Of a DNA stretch of 64,000 bases, positions 24,401 to 37,486 are shown piece by piece (positions within the stretch are counted from its first letter, which is position 1; each line of letters starts with the position of its first letter). The position numbers were made by a program, and so were the translations under genes. Source of the DNA: Buddleja alternifolia. Lineage: Eukaryota > Streptophyta > Magnoliopsida > Lamiales > Scrophulariaceae. The notes under the pieces were generated by a model. The model had not been told where the DNA came from. It saw only the letters and a program-made list of their open reading frames with translations, and ran no database searches. The stretch spans positions 19,892,569 to 19,956,568 of the forward strand of contig CM033395.1 of NCBI GenBank assembly GCA_019426215.1, given 5' to 3'.

Positions 24401-27400
24401 TATATAGGAAAATATACATATATCTAGTCACATATAAAAAATAAAACAAATTATAGATATATACAACTACTTTTAGTTGTAATCCTTAATTTTAGGTGTA
24501 AGATGAGTAACTTCCATTTTTAGTTATGATTCCCAATATTCCCACTTAAGTGAAAATAACTATTCCTCATAGTTGAATGAAGAATGAGTATTCCCACTTT
24601 TAGTGGGAATAAACAATCCATGGACTACTCAATTCTATTTCTCATAGTCCTGCCAAACATAAAGTGGGACTTAATAAGTGGGAAAGGTCTTTCCTTGAAT
24701 CTTCATCCCCTTGTACCAAACGTGCCGTAAGTGTAAAGAAAATGTTTAAGGTGATGCAAATAGATGAAATAATTTTTATATGGGTTTATGATAAAAATAA
24801 TAGATAGTTACGAAGAATTTAGTGGTATCAACCTAGGATGTTGCTTTTAATCAAGATTTGTTTAACTGGCATAAGGAAAGATCCAAAAACTTTTGCATCC
24901 TCGGGCATGTCTGAGGGACTGGTGTGTGAGGACCTTGTCACATGCTATTGACAATTTGCACAAATATGCTTTACTCTCAATTTTTAGGGAGATTCTGGAG
25001 GGAGTAGGACCTGGTTGGTCCCCTTCTAAGACTTTGCTTGTTCTTTCTCTATTCTTCTTTCCCCTGGGGGCTGTGTTTTTGTGCCTATTTCTCATTCATG
25101 ATGGTGCCAATGGTAGTGCTTTCCTCCAACAGCCAGTTTAGCGGACCCGTACTCATCATAATCTCATTCTAGATAGTCGACCGTCGGACTGAATATACTC
25201 ATCCAGTTAAATGGCGGCGGATAGCTACCACGGAGGATATCCTGCCAAGTTTGACTTCGGGAATAGGTTGCCTGATATTTATTTGTTGAAAAGATTTACA
25301 GCCGTTTAATTTCTAAACATGTTTTAGTAACTTTATATTTTGGGGAACGTAGAAAGTGTTTTCTAACTGATTTTTTTTGCTCCAATCATGTTTCTTGTTG
25401 GCTTCTCGATGCTACAGTTGTTGCAAACAAATATTTATTTGTGTTGTCTCTTCTGTATTTAAATTCTAACTTAGGGACAACATGCATATTTCTTTAATCT
25501 TTTGTCTTTATATTGATTACTATGAATACTCTGACCTGGTGGTTGTTTCTGTTAGGATGTGGGTCAAAAAATCATGATGTTTATGCAACAAAGCAAACGT
25601 GAAATATGCGTTATTTCAGCATCTGGTTCAGTCTCCAATGCATCCCTATGCCAACCAGCAACATCTGGGGGCAGCATTACATATGAGGTCGTTACTTCAT
25701 TGAGTTTTGTCATGACAAAAACTAATTGTTCCAAGAGAAATATATAAATGTGCATTTTGCCTTTAATAAATGGTCTTACTTTGTGCCACTTATCTCAAAC
25801 TTCTTTGCTGTTGATGATGTCTTATGAAATGGAACATGTCCAGTTCAGCTAGTAAAAGTAATATGTTCTTGGTACCTTTATGCGTTCAATACTGTTGAAA
25901 CTAAGAAGAATAATTTATGTGAAGAGAACATTTATGTTGAATAAGAGAAAATAATATTTATATTTTATATAAAGAGAATGTTCCTTCAATAATGAATGAT
26001 ACCACCTCAATAGTGTACAAGAGGTTAAGCTATACACAAGTTAACCTAGCAGCCAAAAAAGGAAAGAATAAACAGATCCCATAATATGGGATTATACTAA
26101 CTAAACAGGAAACTAATCACTAATCAGCCTTATTCTAGGGATATGGAAGATCCTAAAATATACAAAAGATACCTAAAAAATCTTATTGCCATAAATCACG
26201 TTTTCCTACACGATTTGAGAATGCTAGATGACTATATTTGCAAATTTTGGGTGTTGGATGCATTTTCATGGAATTAGAATTTCTTGGGTAACATGTCCCT
26301 GAGCCTTTTACATATGGTGTCTAATGCCGTGTCGTCTAATTCTCATTATTGCTAGTCAAGTTTTAGGCATGGGAAAATTATGTGTTTTCTTTGGTTATCA
26401 AGTCAGGGAAGTAGTACGCTGATACAAAGAGGTTCCACATAAATTTGACATTGGAAAATTGTCGAAGTTATCATTCTTAAGAAGGGATAAGTACTGTAAC
26501 TGAAGGGGATATGCCATGAATGTTAATGACTTATTATAGTTTTTCAAAGTATTGGAGAGTTGTGCCTGTTCCAGTGGTCTTAACCAATTTATGTGGTGTC
26601 ATTGAGTGTTATTTCACATGTTGCGGATTTATGTTGCTCATTAATTAGATGGGTAAAACTTTGAATCTTGGCAAAAACAGAAATTTAGGCTCTGTTTGGA
26701 TGTGTTTTCATTTCATTTTCAACCGTCATTTTCTAAAATGTATGTGGGAGTGAGTTTCTTGATTTTTATGTGAGAAAAGTTAAACAAGTAGGTGTGTTTG
26801 GTTATGTTTTTAAAAATGATTGAAATTGGTGATGGTGATGTGTGAATTGATTGAAAAGTAATGATTAGATGAATAGTGTTGGATTTAAAAATTTAAAGGA
26901 GAGGAGAGATAAAGGTTTAAAAAATTGAAAAGGAGATGACAAAGAAAGGTGATAAAAAGAAATTGTGAGATGAGTGATGCCAAATGTAATTTTAAAAAAA
27001 TGATTGAAATTTATTGGGAACGTAAAAATGAGAATATTTTCAGTTAAAAACAGTATAAAGTGTGTATTTTAATTTTCAGATGAAATTAAAGTGGAAAAAG
27101 TGACTTAAAAACACAAACAAACAGGGCCTTAGTGTTCGCATGAGAAGATATTGTTGACAAGTTAAGTTGGCATAATGAAATAACCTGGTAACTATATTTG
27201 GATTTAATTGGATAGTTCCAAGCTTTCTCTTTCTGCGAATAAGGGTGTGAGTGAGCTTGAGAATCTGGCTATTGCGATAATAAATGACATGATAGTGATA
27301 AAAATCCATCCAAAAACATGTATTTGTGTATGACGTGATTATTCCGTATCTCCGAATTATAGAATAAATTGCTGGACCAGGTTGCTGTACTGTTCCAATC

Positions 27401-30400
27401 CTGAAATGGTTTCCTGTATGTGCCCCTCATGTGAGGCTATACAGTATAATTATAGAGCCAATGATTGACAAGAGTCAAATGAAATTATCATGACCATAAA
27501 GTTGGCTGTGCCACATCAAATTGATACGGAAGCCTTTTAAACGAACTGAGTCATATTTGTAATAAAAGGTTTAATTCATCAATCGGTGCTGATTGACAAT
27601 TAGTCTAGCAAACATTTGAGATTTCTTATATTCCCAAGTTTTGCTGCATCCTTTTTAGATGAGGAAGTGAACTCTGGATGTAATTTGTAGTTTGATTGCC
27701 CTATGCTGCCTTCCACTACCTAGATTATGATGTGAGCTGAATAAAATTGACCTTCCAGCCAAAACTTTTCCCAGAAACTTGTACTTCAGCTTTGAACCTG
27801 TAAAGTAGGTAAATTATTCTCATTCTCAACGCATTCTAACCTTCCTCTTGCATCAGTCTTATTTTGCAGCATGGGGACATTGAGTAACCTTGCATATGTG
27901 CATCTGCACTACCTATTTCTAGCCAGTCGTTACTTTAATGTAACAGGACTCTTATTTCATAGCTCTTAATGCTTTTTTCCTTCTCTTTTTTGTGCTAAAG
28001 AATGAACAGCAAGGGAGGGAGCATATATAGGGAGATAAATTAGGATTTAGGTTGATTGAAATTAACAAAAAAAAAAAAACAATGTAATGTGAAGTACTAA
28101 AACCATGATCTTTTAATTGTGAAATGAAATTGGTACTACGGGTGGCCCGTGGTTGTTGAGATAAGTGTCTCAACAATCTAAAATGGTTACAGCTGAAGGT
28201 TTCTAGGTTCCAATTTTTTTGCATGCTCTATTGCTACATGAAACTTCTTATGATAGTCTCATACAGAAAGAATGAAATGCTTCTCCTTTCTAAGCTATCA
28301 TAGTGAAGAATGCTATACTGAATCTTTTGTCAATTCGACAGAATCAACTAACGGTGTTGAGTACCCTAATTTCATTATTAATTCCATAAGAATTTGGTCA
28401 GTGGCAAGATTTGGTTGAAGCATTATATTTCATACTATTTACTAAGCATGTTGATAAAATAAGCAGGGTCTTTTAAGCTTAAGTTTGACTCATTCTAATT
28501 GGTGGAATAATGGGTTATACAGGATAGACCTTTTAGATACTTCTGGCTTGCTTCCGGCTAGGAAAGATTATTACTTTTTTAAAATGGTAATTACCTAACA
28601 ACAATGGGGAATCTATGCTCAATTGAGGGCCTGATTATGCGGCACTTTCAACGCATAGTTAATATTTTCTTGGGAAGTGATTCAGTGTGTATCGGTGGTG
28701 CCTGGACAACCTTACTGCATTTTGTGCTAATAACTTATTTGATATTCTATGCGCATGACATTCCCAAGACTCCATGTGATTGAGTTTGAGATTTTGCTGG
28801 ATCTTATCCCGATTTGTTGACTTGTATAATTGGATGATTTCTGAAATATCATTGAATGCAATTACTTTATTGTTGTTTGTCACAGACTCACAGTTATTTC
28901 TATCTTGAGATTTTCAGAATAAGTATTTGAGTCTAATTGAAACCTCTACGTGTTCTTCTCCCGTTGAGCTATAACTCCTGTAATTTTTTTTTCATTTCAG
29001 GGGCGATTTGACATCCTCTCTCTGTCTGGATCTTACATCCGTACTGAACTTGGTGGGAGAACTGGAGGACTTAGTGTGTGTTTGTCCAGTTTCGATGGCC
29101 AAATTATTGGTGGTGGCCTTGGTAACGTTTGTATATAAAAATATTACTGGCTATAAGGAATAAATGATCTTACCTTGGTTTTGCCATGACCTCCTTTTTG
29201 TTCTTACATTGTGTGCTTTATTTAGATACAGTAGGTTCTGCGATGTTGTCATTACATTAAGATAAATGCTCTATCTTTGGTAGCTAACATTGATATCATG
29301 GCAACACTCTTTTTGTACATCACACTGCATTAACACCACTCTATTGGGTTGGTAGTTGAAGTCCCTTTTCCCTGATTTTCTTTTCTTTTATAAGAGAAAA
29401 AATGAGTTCCTAACTATCTTGCATATGGTAGAATTTTAGCAAATGGCTTATTGCTCTATGAGATTCTGTTTATGTTATCAATTCTTGAGGATTGGTACAA
29501 AATTTTCCTTGTCTTTTTTTAAAAAATGTATTTGCTGGTCGTGGGCAGCTATTATGGCACTCGATAAAAGTATCTCTTCCTGTTAGATTCTAAAGTAGGG
29601 ATAATTACCAAACCTTCCTTGACTTTTGGCTAAAATACATGCACCTCCGCTCGTGTAAGCCTCTGTAGAACAAAAAGGTGCACCCATTAATTTTTTTACC
29701 GGAAAATGATGACGTCATCAATATATATTTTTATATATTTCTACTTAGCCATGGAATTGACTATGTCTTCGGACCAACCTACCTTTACATTTGAGGGAGG
29801 TAAATGTAATAAAACAAGAAAAAAGGATTTATTTGTGAGGAATGTGTAGAATAATTAACTTAATAAATTTGGTTTACGATAATAAGGTATTCAATTAGCA
29901 GTAGTAAAAAGACCAAATAAATTAATGGTAATTTGGTATCCAATATTAAATACAGCAAACATAATCATATTTGAAACCTAATATTAATAATGATTAAATT
30001 CGATTAAATACATTAAATTGAACCTATTACCGATACTGAACTTGAATATCATATTTTCCAAAATTAAAAATCGGGATACCTAAGAATTAGTATAACCGAT
30101 TAGATTTGATTAGGATTAGTAAATCATAATCATACCTAAACCCCAAACGCCGATTAAATTCAATTAAATATGGTAAACCGATCCTCACTTATATATGGCA
30201 AATATGAAACAAGAAGAAGAACAAAAAAGATGATAAGAAAAGGGATATGTGTGTATATATTTATATATATATAAAAAATAATAAAATGAAGAAAATGAAA
30301 AGAGTCATATTCGCAGCCCATCCCCCCCCCCCATCCCTTTCCTGCAACAGGTAATTCACTTTACAGAATGTGTGGTTGCTTATTTTTTCAGGGTGGGTAC

Positions 30401-32350
30401 GGTGTCACAACTCTGACTATCCTACTTGAAGAATATATTTTATCCATGCACTAAAATCTTATAGACTAAATTTCCAGCGAAATACAGTCAAATTTAATTT
30501 CACATGATGAGATATGAAATTGAACTTTGCAAGAAGTAATAATAAAAAGAAGCATGAAAAAAGAAAGAGGGGGAGATGATGAGAGGGGTGGTGAACGGCG
30601 GCATTAGGGCAGAGGGTGGCTGGAGCTTGGTGGTGGTTACGGTGAAGCTGGAGGGGTTGGGTCCCGGGCATGGAAGAATATGGATAAAGTTTTTTTTCCT
30701 ACAGCTTTATTTTGTCTTTTGAAACTTCTGGGTTTTTGAGTTTTTTGTTTATAGTTTCGATCAAGGGCAAAATTGTTATTTTAACAGATTCAATTAGGGA
30801 TTTTCAGCTTCCATTAAATCAAGGGGAGGTGTTGATAATTACCCAAACATGAAGGGAGGTGTCTGGCCTAAAGGCCAGGAGGTTTTGGTAATCCCTAGAA
30901 ATTATTAAAAGGCTTGCGATTGTTGTTGTCACACAACGTTGGTTATGACCCATGAAGATTCAAGTCGTGTTACTATATTTGGTAAAGTGCATATTATTAA
31001 CTTATCCAGTATTTTGTGTATGCATGACTCTCCAATACCCCCTCCATTATTCGCATTTAGTATTTTGCAGAAATTGGGAAACCCTCACACTCTATATGCC
31101 AGAACAGATCCATATTAATGCAGGTGATTCTACTAACAAATGACAGTTATTGATTCATGTGGGAACCTCAAAACTTAACAACATAAATACAAGGCATTCC
31201 ACCCCAATTCAGGAAAAGGAAAAGTAATAAATGGAAAACATGATAGTAGAAATAGTTCTGAATGCATGATGCATCACATAGACCCTTTGTGTAGCATGGC
31301 TTTGCAACTACAGTGATTGATGTGGATTTCCTATTTGTGTTAACTAAACCGGAAAAAATCTGACTGAGTTAATCATATGCATTGGTGATGGGAAGAAAAC
31401 TCTTGTATTTAGATTTTTTTTCAATACCTTTACAGCATATGCACTAAGGTTACTGTTCTCGAGCAAATGGTGGTAAATATAATGATTCCTTGTTCGAGTT
31501 TTTATTTTGCCTTACTCTGTTCTTTCTTTAACAATTTCTGATCTCTAATGGACCACCCAGTAGGATCTGAATCCAGATTGCTTATTATTATTATTATTAT
31601 TATTATTTTTAAATATTTCACGTTCCTTGAGACTATAACATTTTTGTCCATTTTCTATTAAATTAACCTAGCAAGTGGATGTTATAAAAAAATAAAAAAA
31701 TAGCAAGGGCATATTTATGAGATGATTGTAACGCAGCTTCTCCCCCTTTATCTGCTCAAAGTTTCCACATGATACCGTTCCGTAAAAGATAGAAACTTTT
31801 AACCACTTATTTTTTCAGTCCCCAACAGTTCAGTGCACAGATACACAGAGACGCGCTGATGGATAATAATTGGTCCATCAGTAACTCTGACAGTATATTT
31901 CCTTTTTAGATGCTGTGCGGACTTGTGATCTTCTCGTGAACTATTGTCTTTCAACATAGCCCCGTAGTGACCTTTCAATATCTTGTACATAATCAAGGAG
32001 TAAATGAAATTCATCAAATTTTCATTGCTTAACTATTTGTTAAAAACTTATAATGAGTTTATATTAGCTACTGACAGGTAATCATTGGTACATTTGTTAT
32101 CGACGCCAAGAAGGATGTTAAAGGGGATGCTGCTTCTGGAAAGTTACCATCACCAAGAGGAGGGCAATCAGTGTCAGGTTTAAACTTTGTTGGTTCTCCT
32201 CATCAAATGGGTGGTGGAAGCCCGTTTATGATTCAACAAAGGAGCATGCAGCTAACGACACCTCCGCATTCAATGGAATGGAGAAGCAACGCCGGTCATG
32301 GTATGCACCAATCTCTTGAGAATGCTGACTATGAGCCCATCCCTGATTAG
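21401..32350 (+). CDS. AHL: AT-hook motif nuclear-localized (AHL) protein gene, possibly damaged
   Basis: AHL proteins bind AT-rich DNA in the nucleus through an AT-hook and form trimers through a PPC/DUF296 domain. Exons seen: 21401-21719, 22036-22088, 25556-25687, 29001-29121 and 32078-32350 (stop TAG), all with GT/AG borders. Exon 1 has the AT-hook VKRKRGRPRKY. Exons 2-4 encode the PPC domain (GFSPHIITVAAGE, ISASGSVSNASL, GRFDILSLSGSY, RTGGLSVCLSSFDGQIIGGG). The last exon finishes the PPC (VIIGTFVIDAKKD) and a polar tail ending DYEPIPD, as in full-length AHLs. Two defects: the first ATG meets TAG at 21452-21454, leaving ATG 21530 (in frame, before the AT-hook) as the likely start; and exon 4 ends in phase 1 while the last exon starts in phase 0, so a short exon, normally encoding a GPLxAAGPVQ-like strand, is missing or unrecognised. 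Introns are 0.3-3.5 kb and hold transposons at 23378, 26685 and 29596. Family assignment is firm; functionality is not. Confidence 0.85.
23378..24727. mobile_element. AT-rich inverted-repeat element in AHL intron 2
   Basis: The left end ACGACGTGTTTGGTAC and the reverse complement of the right end, CGGCACGTTTGGTAC, form terminal inverted repeats next to TTA (left) and TAA (right). The interior has no ORF. It is built of tandem copies, including about three of a unit around attgtaaattacatatagta (23730-23950) and two of a roughly 130-bp block around ataagcatatatacatat (23990-24270). This is probably a MITE-like PIF/Harbinger or hAT derivative; the superfamily was not settled. Confidence 0.5.
26685..27131. 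mobile_element. hAT-like MITE in AHL intron 3
   Basis: The left end TAGGCTCTGTTTGGATGTG and the right end (reverse complement) TAAGGCCCTGTTTGTTTGTG are inverted repeats. The inner sequence shares phrases with the MITEs at 1155-2042 (tggttatgtttttaaaaat, cagttaaaaaca). There is no coding capacity. The rest of the intron 25688-29000 shows nothing recognisable. Confidence 0.6.
29596..30897. mobile_element. 1.3-kb inverted-repeat element in AHL intron 4
   Basis: The left end is TAGGGATAATTACCAAACCT; the right end reverse-complemented is TAGGGATTACCAAAACCTCC. TA at both borders could be a TA target duplication around GGGAT..ATCCC, or part of the repeat itself. The interior holds a poly-C tract near 30321-30332 and a GC-richer patch (30590-30670) that could be a captured gene fragment. 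It carries no transposase. It sits where the missing AHL exon would be expected. Confidence 0.55.
31582..31607. repeat. TTA/ATT microsatellite
   Basis: About nine TTA units in AHL intron 4. Confidence 0.85.
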
Positions 32351-32700
32351 CCCCTCTTTTTTCCTAATTATAGGTTTTGTTGAGAGTTGAGAGATACCAG
32401 TTAGTTTCTAGACTCTGCGTACAATACCATAGTGTACAGGTTACCAAAATTATGTTTCCTCTTGGGAGCTGACAAATTTGCTTCTAAATACGCTACCTTG
32501 CGTTTCTAGATTGATTGGACATACCTACATAAATCTTCCAGCAGCTGTTTATACAAAGTCGATTACAAGTCTTGTTCATGCATTTGCCAATCATTGCTTT
32601 TATCTTGCTGCACAATAATAGACTTGGTATTACGTATGTCTAAAAAAGTATTCTGTATCTAGATATATATTACGTCATTCAAGAAAAATGTTGATGACAT
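32351..32700 (+). other. AHL 3' UTR and downstream flank
   Basis: 350 bp between the AHL stop and the next Gypsy LTR. AT-rich, with possible poly-A signal variants such as aataat near 32617. Nothing else is seen. Confidence 0.4.
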
Positions 32701-33528
32701 TGTTTACATATAAGAAAAATTGGATTTGGGCCAGTAATTCATATAGAGTCCAAAAGAAAGGTGCAATCCTAATGAGGGCAAATGAGCAAAAAATTGGGCC
32801 TGTCAACTGTAGGGTCCAGAATTCGAACACGAGGATCAAAGGGCGAATTTTTGAAAGCCTAATGATCACCAAGGAAGGAAAAAGCAAACGAAGTATAAGG
32901 AAGCGTGACCCAGTCGGGAAAACAGGTGCCAAGCAAAGTGAATTTAAAAAGGAAGTTGCGAGCGGTTTCCAAGAGGTGGCGAACGTGGAGGTTACAAGAA
33001 AACCTAGACAGAAGGTCAGGAATATATATGCGAAAAAGGAAAGACAATGAGGAGTGGACAATCACTGCAAAAGAATTTCTTTCTTTCTTTCTGTCATTAG
33101 ACTAGCTTAGACGTAGTTAGATTTAGCATAATTAGATTCTAGAATAATTAGTCGGTAGCGTCAATTGATTCGTTAGCAGCGTTACCTTCGAGCACTTCAT
33201 TTCCGTGTGAAGAAGAATTCACCGAAGAATTCATGGAGGTATATCCAAGTTTAAGCTTTAAGTGTTGATTAATTGCTTAAATTTCAGTGTATCTTCCTTA
33301 GCCGTTGAGATCTATTTTTATTTAGACGTTTAAGTGTTGATTAAATTGCTTGAATATCAGTGTATCTTCTTTCTTCTTCACATCAAGAAAGTTATTTGCA
33401 AGACTCAAACCACCATTAGCTCATATAAGCAGGGGTTATTAGATAATTCTAGGTTGTGAATTATCACGGAGCTTGGATCGAACATTCGAAATCCTTCCCT
33501 AGGCTTGTTTGTTCGAAAACATGAAACA
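32701..33528 (+). repeat. 5' LTR of the RT-less Gypsy element
   Basis: Starts TGTTTACATATAAG and ends AAAACATGAAACA. Both strands carry ORFs of up to 128 codons that recur in the 3' LTR; these are not host genes. Confidence 0.85.
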
Positions 33529-33534
33529 AATTTT

Positions 33535-33552
33535 TGGCGACCACAGTGGGAG
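33535..33552 (+). other. primer-binding site
   Basis: TGGCGACCACAGTGGGAG begins a few bases after the 5' LTR. TGGCGA is complementary to a tRNA ending TCGCCA. A tRNA-Arg primer is usual for related Ogre/Tat elements, which is inference here. Confidence 0.6.
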
Positions 33553-33588
33553 TCTAGTCGAATTTGACTTCCGTAAAACCATTATAAG

Positions 33589-36376
33589 ATGTTAGAAAGT
33601 TCTTCAAGAGAAGAACCAAATGGCGATCCGGAGACACAACCTGTATCGCGATACAGGATCAGGGCGGATAAAATGTATGAGCAATTTGTCAAAGTCATGA
33701 AACAGACTTTGATAGGTGCTCGAGATGATCAACGAAGGGAATTCAACGATCAGTATCGAGCACTAGCTCAAGAATCTGCTCGAATATATACCGCAATAGT
33801 ACAAGATATTGCTGTAAACACCCAAGAGGGTTTGGCTCGAGAGGTTACTCGAGTGGTGACCGAATTAGGAGAAGTTTTTAACCAGACCTGTGATGTTTTC
33901 TCGAAAATGGTAAACACCCAGGTAGTTAATGCGTTAGAACCATTAATCGAAAGACATAACGTACTAATAGAAAAAGTGTCGCAGTTAATAGCAGTAGAGC
34001 CAATAGTTCGAACAAGGCACGTAAACATAGGAGAACCTCTGCCTGGTTACCCTCGAGAAACCAAAAATAGGAACAGTCGTTTCGAAGTCGGACAAACTTC
34101 GAACAACTTACCCATAAACGAACATAATTTTGTAAACCCGTTTATGTCTGGGGGCAGGCAGGAATAGAACAACAAAATTTCGGTCAAAACATTCGTACTC
34201 CACCGAATCTTCCTCAAAACATTAATTCGAATCAGTTTCAACCACAATCCGCGAGACCCAGCATCCCGATTCCGTCAGTCGGTTATGGGCAAGTACCCGT
34301 GGGATACCACGCTAATAACCGCTTTAACAATTTCAAAATACCTCCAACATTTACCCAAGGGCAATACCTTGGGGGGCAGGGTCAAGTGCCTACTTATTCT
34401 GGAATATCGAACACCCCTTTTACGAGGGGAAACCATAGGTTTTCGAATCCCTCAATGGGTCAAGAAATTCCTACATTTCCGAACAATATTCAAATACCAT
34501 ACGTGGGAGGGCAGGCATTGCCCGATGCCCCTGTGGGAGAGAATATTGGGGGGCAGTTCCCTGATCCTATGCAGAATCAAATCGAAATGATTATTGAGAG
34601 GATGTATGGGCCGGGGTTTCGAAGAAACCATCGGTTAATACCAGGGAAACCTTATCCCGATTGGATAGACAGGAACTTCCCTTTTCCCCGAAATTATAAA
34701 ATTCCCGATTGCACCCTGTTTTCTGGAGACAACCATGTCTCAGCTCTCGAACATTTATCCAGATTCACATGTCAATGTCGAGAAGCCGCAGATCAGGATT
34801 TTCTCAAGTTAAGGCTATTCCCTAGTTCCCTAACGGGACCGGCCTTTAATTGGTACATAAGCCTAACCCCGAATTCCATAACTAATTGGGACGAAATGCA
34901 ATTCCAAAACCATTTTGCTCGAACCGATTTGGGGATATCAATGAGTGACCTTGCTAAGATAAGGCAGAATACAGGAGAGTCAGTCGAAGAATTCCTAACA
35001 CATTTTAAAAGAGCGAGGGTTAAATGTCACCTTAATTTGCCCGAGACTGAGTTTGTACAATTGGCCTAATAGAACATGACCTTCGAATATACGTTAAGAT
35101 TTGATGGCATGCCTTTCGCCGATTTTAGAAGTCTAGCGGAAAGTGCCATAAGATACGAGAACATGCTAAAAGAGGAAAATAATAGGAAACACCAAGGCTT
35201 CAATGTCTTCGAAATTGGGACCCCGTGGGTATTCGAAGAAGCCTATGAAGTCGATCTGGCATAGTTCATAAAGGGACCTCCCTACCAATGTGGAGCCCTC
35301 GAACAAAAAGATTGCATGGCCGCTAGGTCGTTACAAACGAAAAAAAAGAGAAATTATACTTTTGATGTAACGAAAACTGAACAAATATTCGATTGGCTAC
35401 TAGCCAACAAGAAGTTAAAATTAAAAGGAAAACATAAGATACCTTCGAAAGCCGAAATAAAAGGCAAATCATACTGTAAGTGGCATAATGCTTTCTCTCA
35501 TGATACGAATGAATGTATTTTATTTCGAAATTTAATACAGGAAAAGATAGATTTAAAAGACCTCATTTTCCCTGACACTCAGAAAACCAACATAGACGAA
35601 GATCCATTTCCCATTTTGAATCTCGAGATTAATACCCTTGAATGTTTCGATTTGCAGGTCACCATAGAAACCAAAGTGGCCATAAGAATGTTCAACAGAT
35701 TGATTGACGAAGGAATTTTGACCTTCCCTAAGGTCAAAGATGAAGGCCTAGAGGGGATGTGCCGCTGGCACATGAACACCCTCCATACCACGGACCAGTG
35801 CCAGATTTTCAAACGATTCGTGGCTAAACAGCTCGAGAGGGGTCTGATCACTCTATCCTTGACAGAAAAGAGAATCCTGGGCCTGACCCCGGAAGGCAAA
35901 TTGAAGGAGAAACAGGTGGAAATCGAACCTCCTAAGGAGAAATCGAAAGCCGAAGATAAAACTTATAAGCAGGCACTCGAGATGCCCATATGCGAAACTA
36001 AGTATGAGACACCCGCTCGAGTGGTGAACAATTTAACCAAACTACAGAAGGCCTTGTGCCATCACTGCGCCGATACCCTCCACTACGAATTGGTGAGGTT
36101 ACAGGTAATCGAAAATGACCCCAATTGGGTCCTCGCCTATCAAAGAATCGAGAACTGAAACAAGAGGCCGAGGCAAGAGTTCGGCAACAGATTACCAGGA
36201 CCAATGCCGTCACAAAGGCATTTCAGAGGAAGAGGGGACCGAGGATTGCCTTACAACCACGCTCGAGGTCAAATTCGAGGAGATGAATACCGAGAGAGTT
36301 TCGAGATCAACAGAAATAACAGGGCTATATCGATGGCCCAACAAGTGGCATACTCGAGAGCGGCCATCACGATGGA
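33589..36376 (+). pseudogene. Gypsy gag polyprotein, interrupted
   Basis: ATG 33589 opens a 192-codon frame with a helical N-terminus, frameshifted at 34167. A long frame from 34299 carries the Retrotrans_gag core (LTGPAFNWYISLTPNSITNW, then VEEFLTHFKRARVK). The same frame continues past stops at 35067, 35070, 35262 and 36156. It includes two knuckle-like motifs, CKWHNAFSHDTNEC and CRWHMNTLHTTDQC, each in a context of a ssDNA/RNA-binding gag tail, plus a third Cys/His cluster CHHCADTLHYE. Apart from these few lesions the frame is well kept. Confidence 0.8.
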
Positions 36377-37486
36377 ATGCAACAGGAGGCAGTGATTGCC
36401 AACCAAAGAATCGAGGAAGAGGCGTTGGCCAAAGGAATTTTGAAATCAAAGGTAGTCAAGGGGTCGAGCTATGAAGACCTTGAGAAGGAGATAGATAATT
36501 TAAGTGACCAAATGAAGGACTCGAACCTTCAGGATAAGGCGGCCACAGGTGGTGAAGATGACTTGGTCGATTTCGAATCCGGCGATGAATTGGACATTTT
36601 ATTGAACGGAATACCAGAAGATGACACGATAGGCAAAATCGAGAGAAGCGAGAAACAAGCCTCTGTTCGAAGAGCTTTAAACCTCGAAGGAGAAAGGGAC
36701 TGCAACATGGTAACAGTACTCCCGACAGAATTTGCCTCGAAAATAGGGGAAGCAGATGAGGAAGAGAATGCTTTGGAAGTTTTGACAACCCCAAAGGAAG
36801 ATAATCAACCTCATTTTGTGTTTATTGATTATGCAAATAAGAAAAAAGATAATGAACATGAATATTTCCTTGAGTTGTTATTTTCCAAAGAAACCATAAA
36901 TAACAATCACATGAAACCACTGTATGTACAGGCCGAAATCGAAGGGTGTAGGATTAACAGAGTTTTAATAGATAATGGTGCAACTGTTAATGTTTTACCC
37001 TAAAAAACTTTAACTAAAATAAACAAATCCATAAAAGACTTAGTAGTTGCTGATGTAGCAATCTATGGGTTTTCAGGACAGGCCACGAAAGTACTAGGTG
37101 TGTTACCATGTAGGGTTAAAGTAGGGTCGATGATTTCTTACTCCGTATTTTTTGTGGTAAAAGCAAGTTCATCCTTTAACGCCCTACTCGGAAGGGATTG
37201 GATCCATCAAAACTATTGTTTACCTTCAACATTACATCAGCTTCTAATATGTTGGAATGGGGAAAAATTCGAAGTAGTTAAGGCCGAAAATAATTCCTAT
37301 TTTGTGGAAGCTCAAATTGTGAATGCTAGGTACAACATCGAAAAATTCGAAGTAAAAGACCAGGAGGGGACGTCTGACACGGTATTCGAAAAGACCATGG
37401 GGGAGGACGCGGGAGGAACAGAAGACAAAACCCAACTCGAAGAAGAAAGGGAAAAGATGGTCCAAATCGAAGTGGGACGATCTTGA
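36377..37486 (+). pseudogene. Gypsy protease region
   Basis: A charged, acidic linker is followed by the retropepsin motif RVLIDNGATVNVLP (D-N-G-A), cut by TAA at 37001. It resumes with YGFSGQATKVLG and the FNALLGRDWIHQN..LPSTLHQ block typical of Tat-type polyproteins. A downstream acidic stretch follows to TGA at 37484. Confidence 0.8.

Noticed and set aside
30301..30360. Missing AHL exon at the tcgcag..caacag/gtaatt interval
   Set aside because: It has AG and GT borders, but the length does not restore phase, the translation is poly-Pro, and it lies inside an inverted-repeat element.
32675..33105. ORFs of up to 128 codons on both strands, repeated at 38352-38836
   Set aside because: They lie in the two LTRs of one Gypsy element, overlap each other antisense and have no domain.
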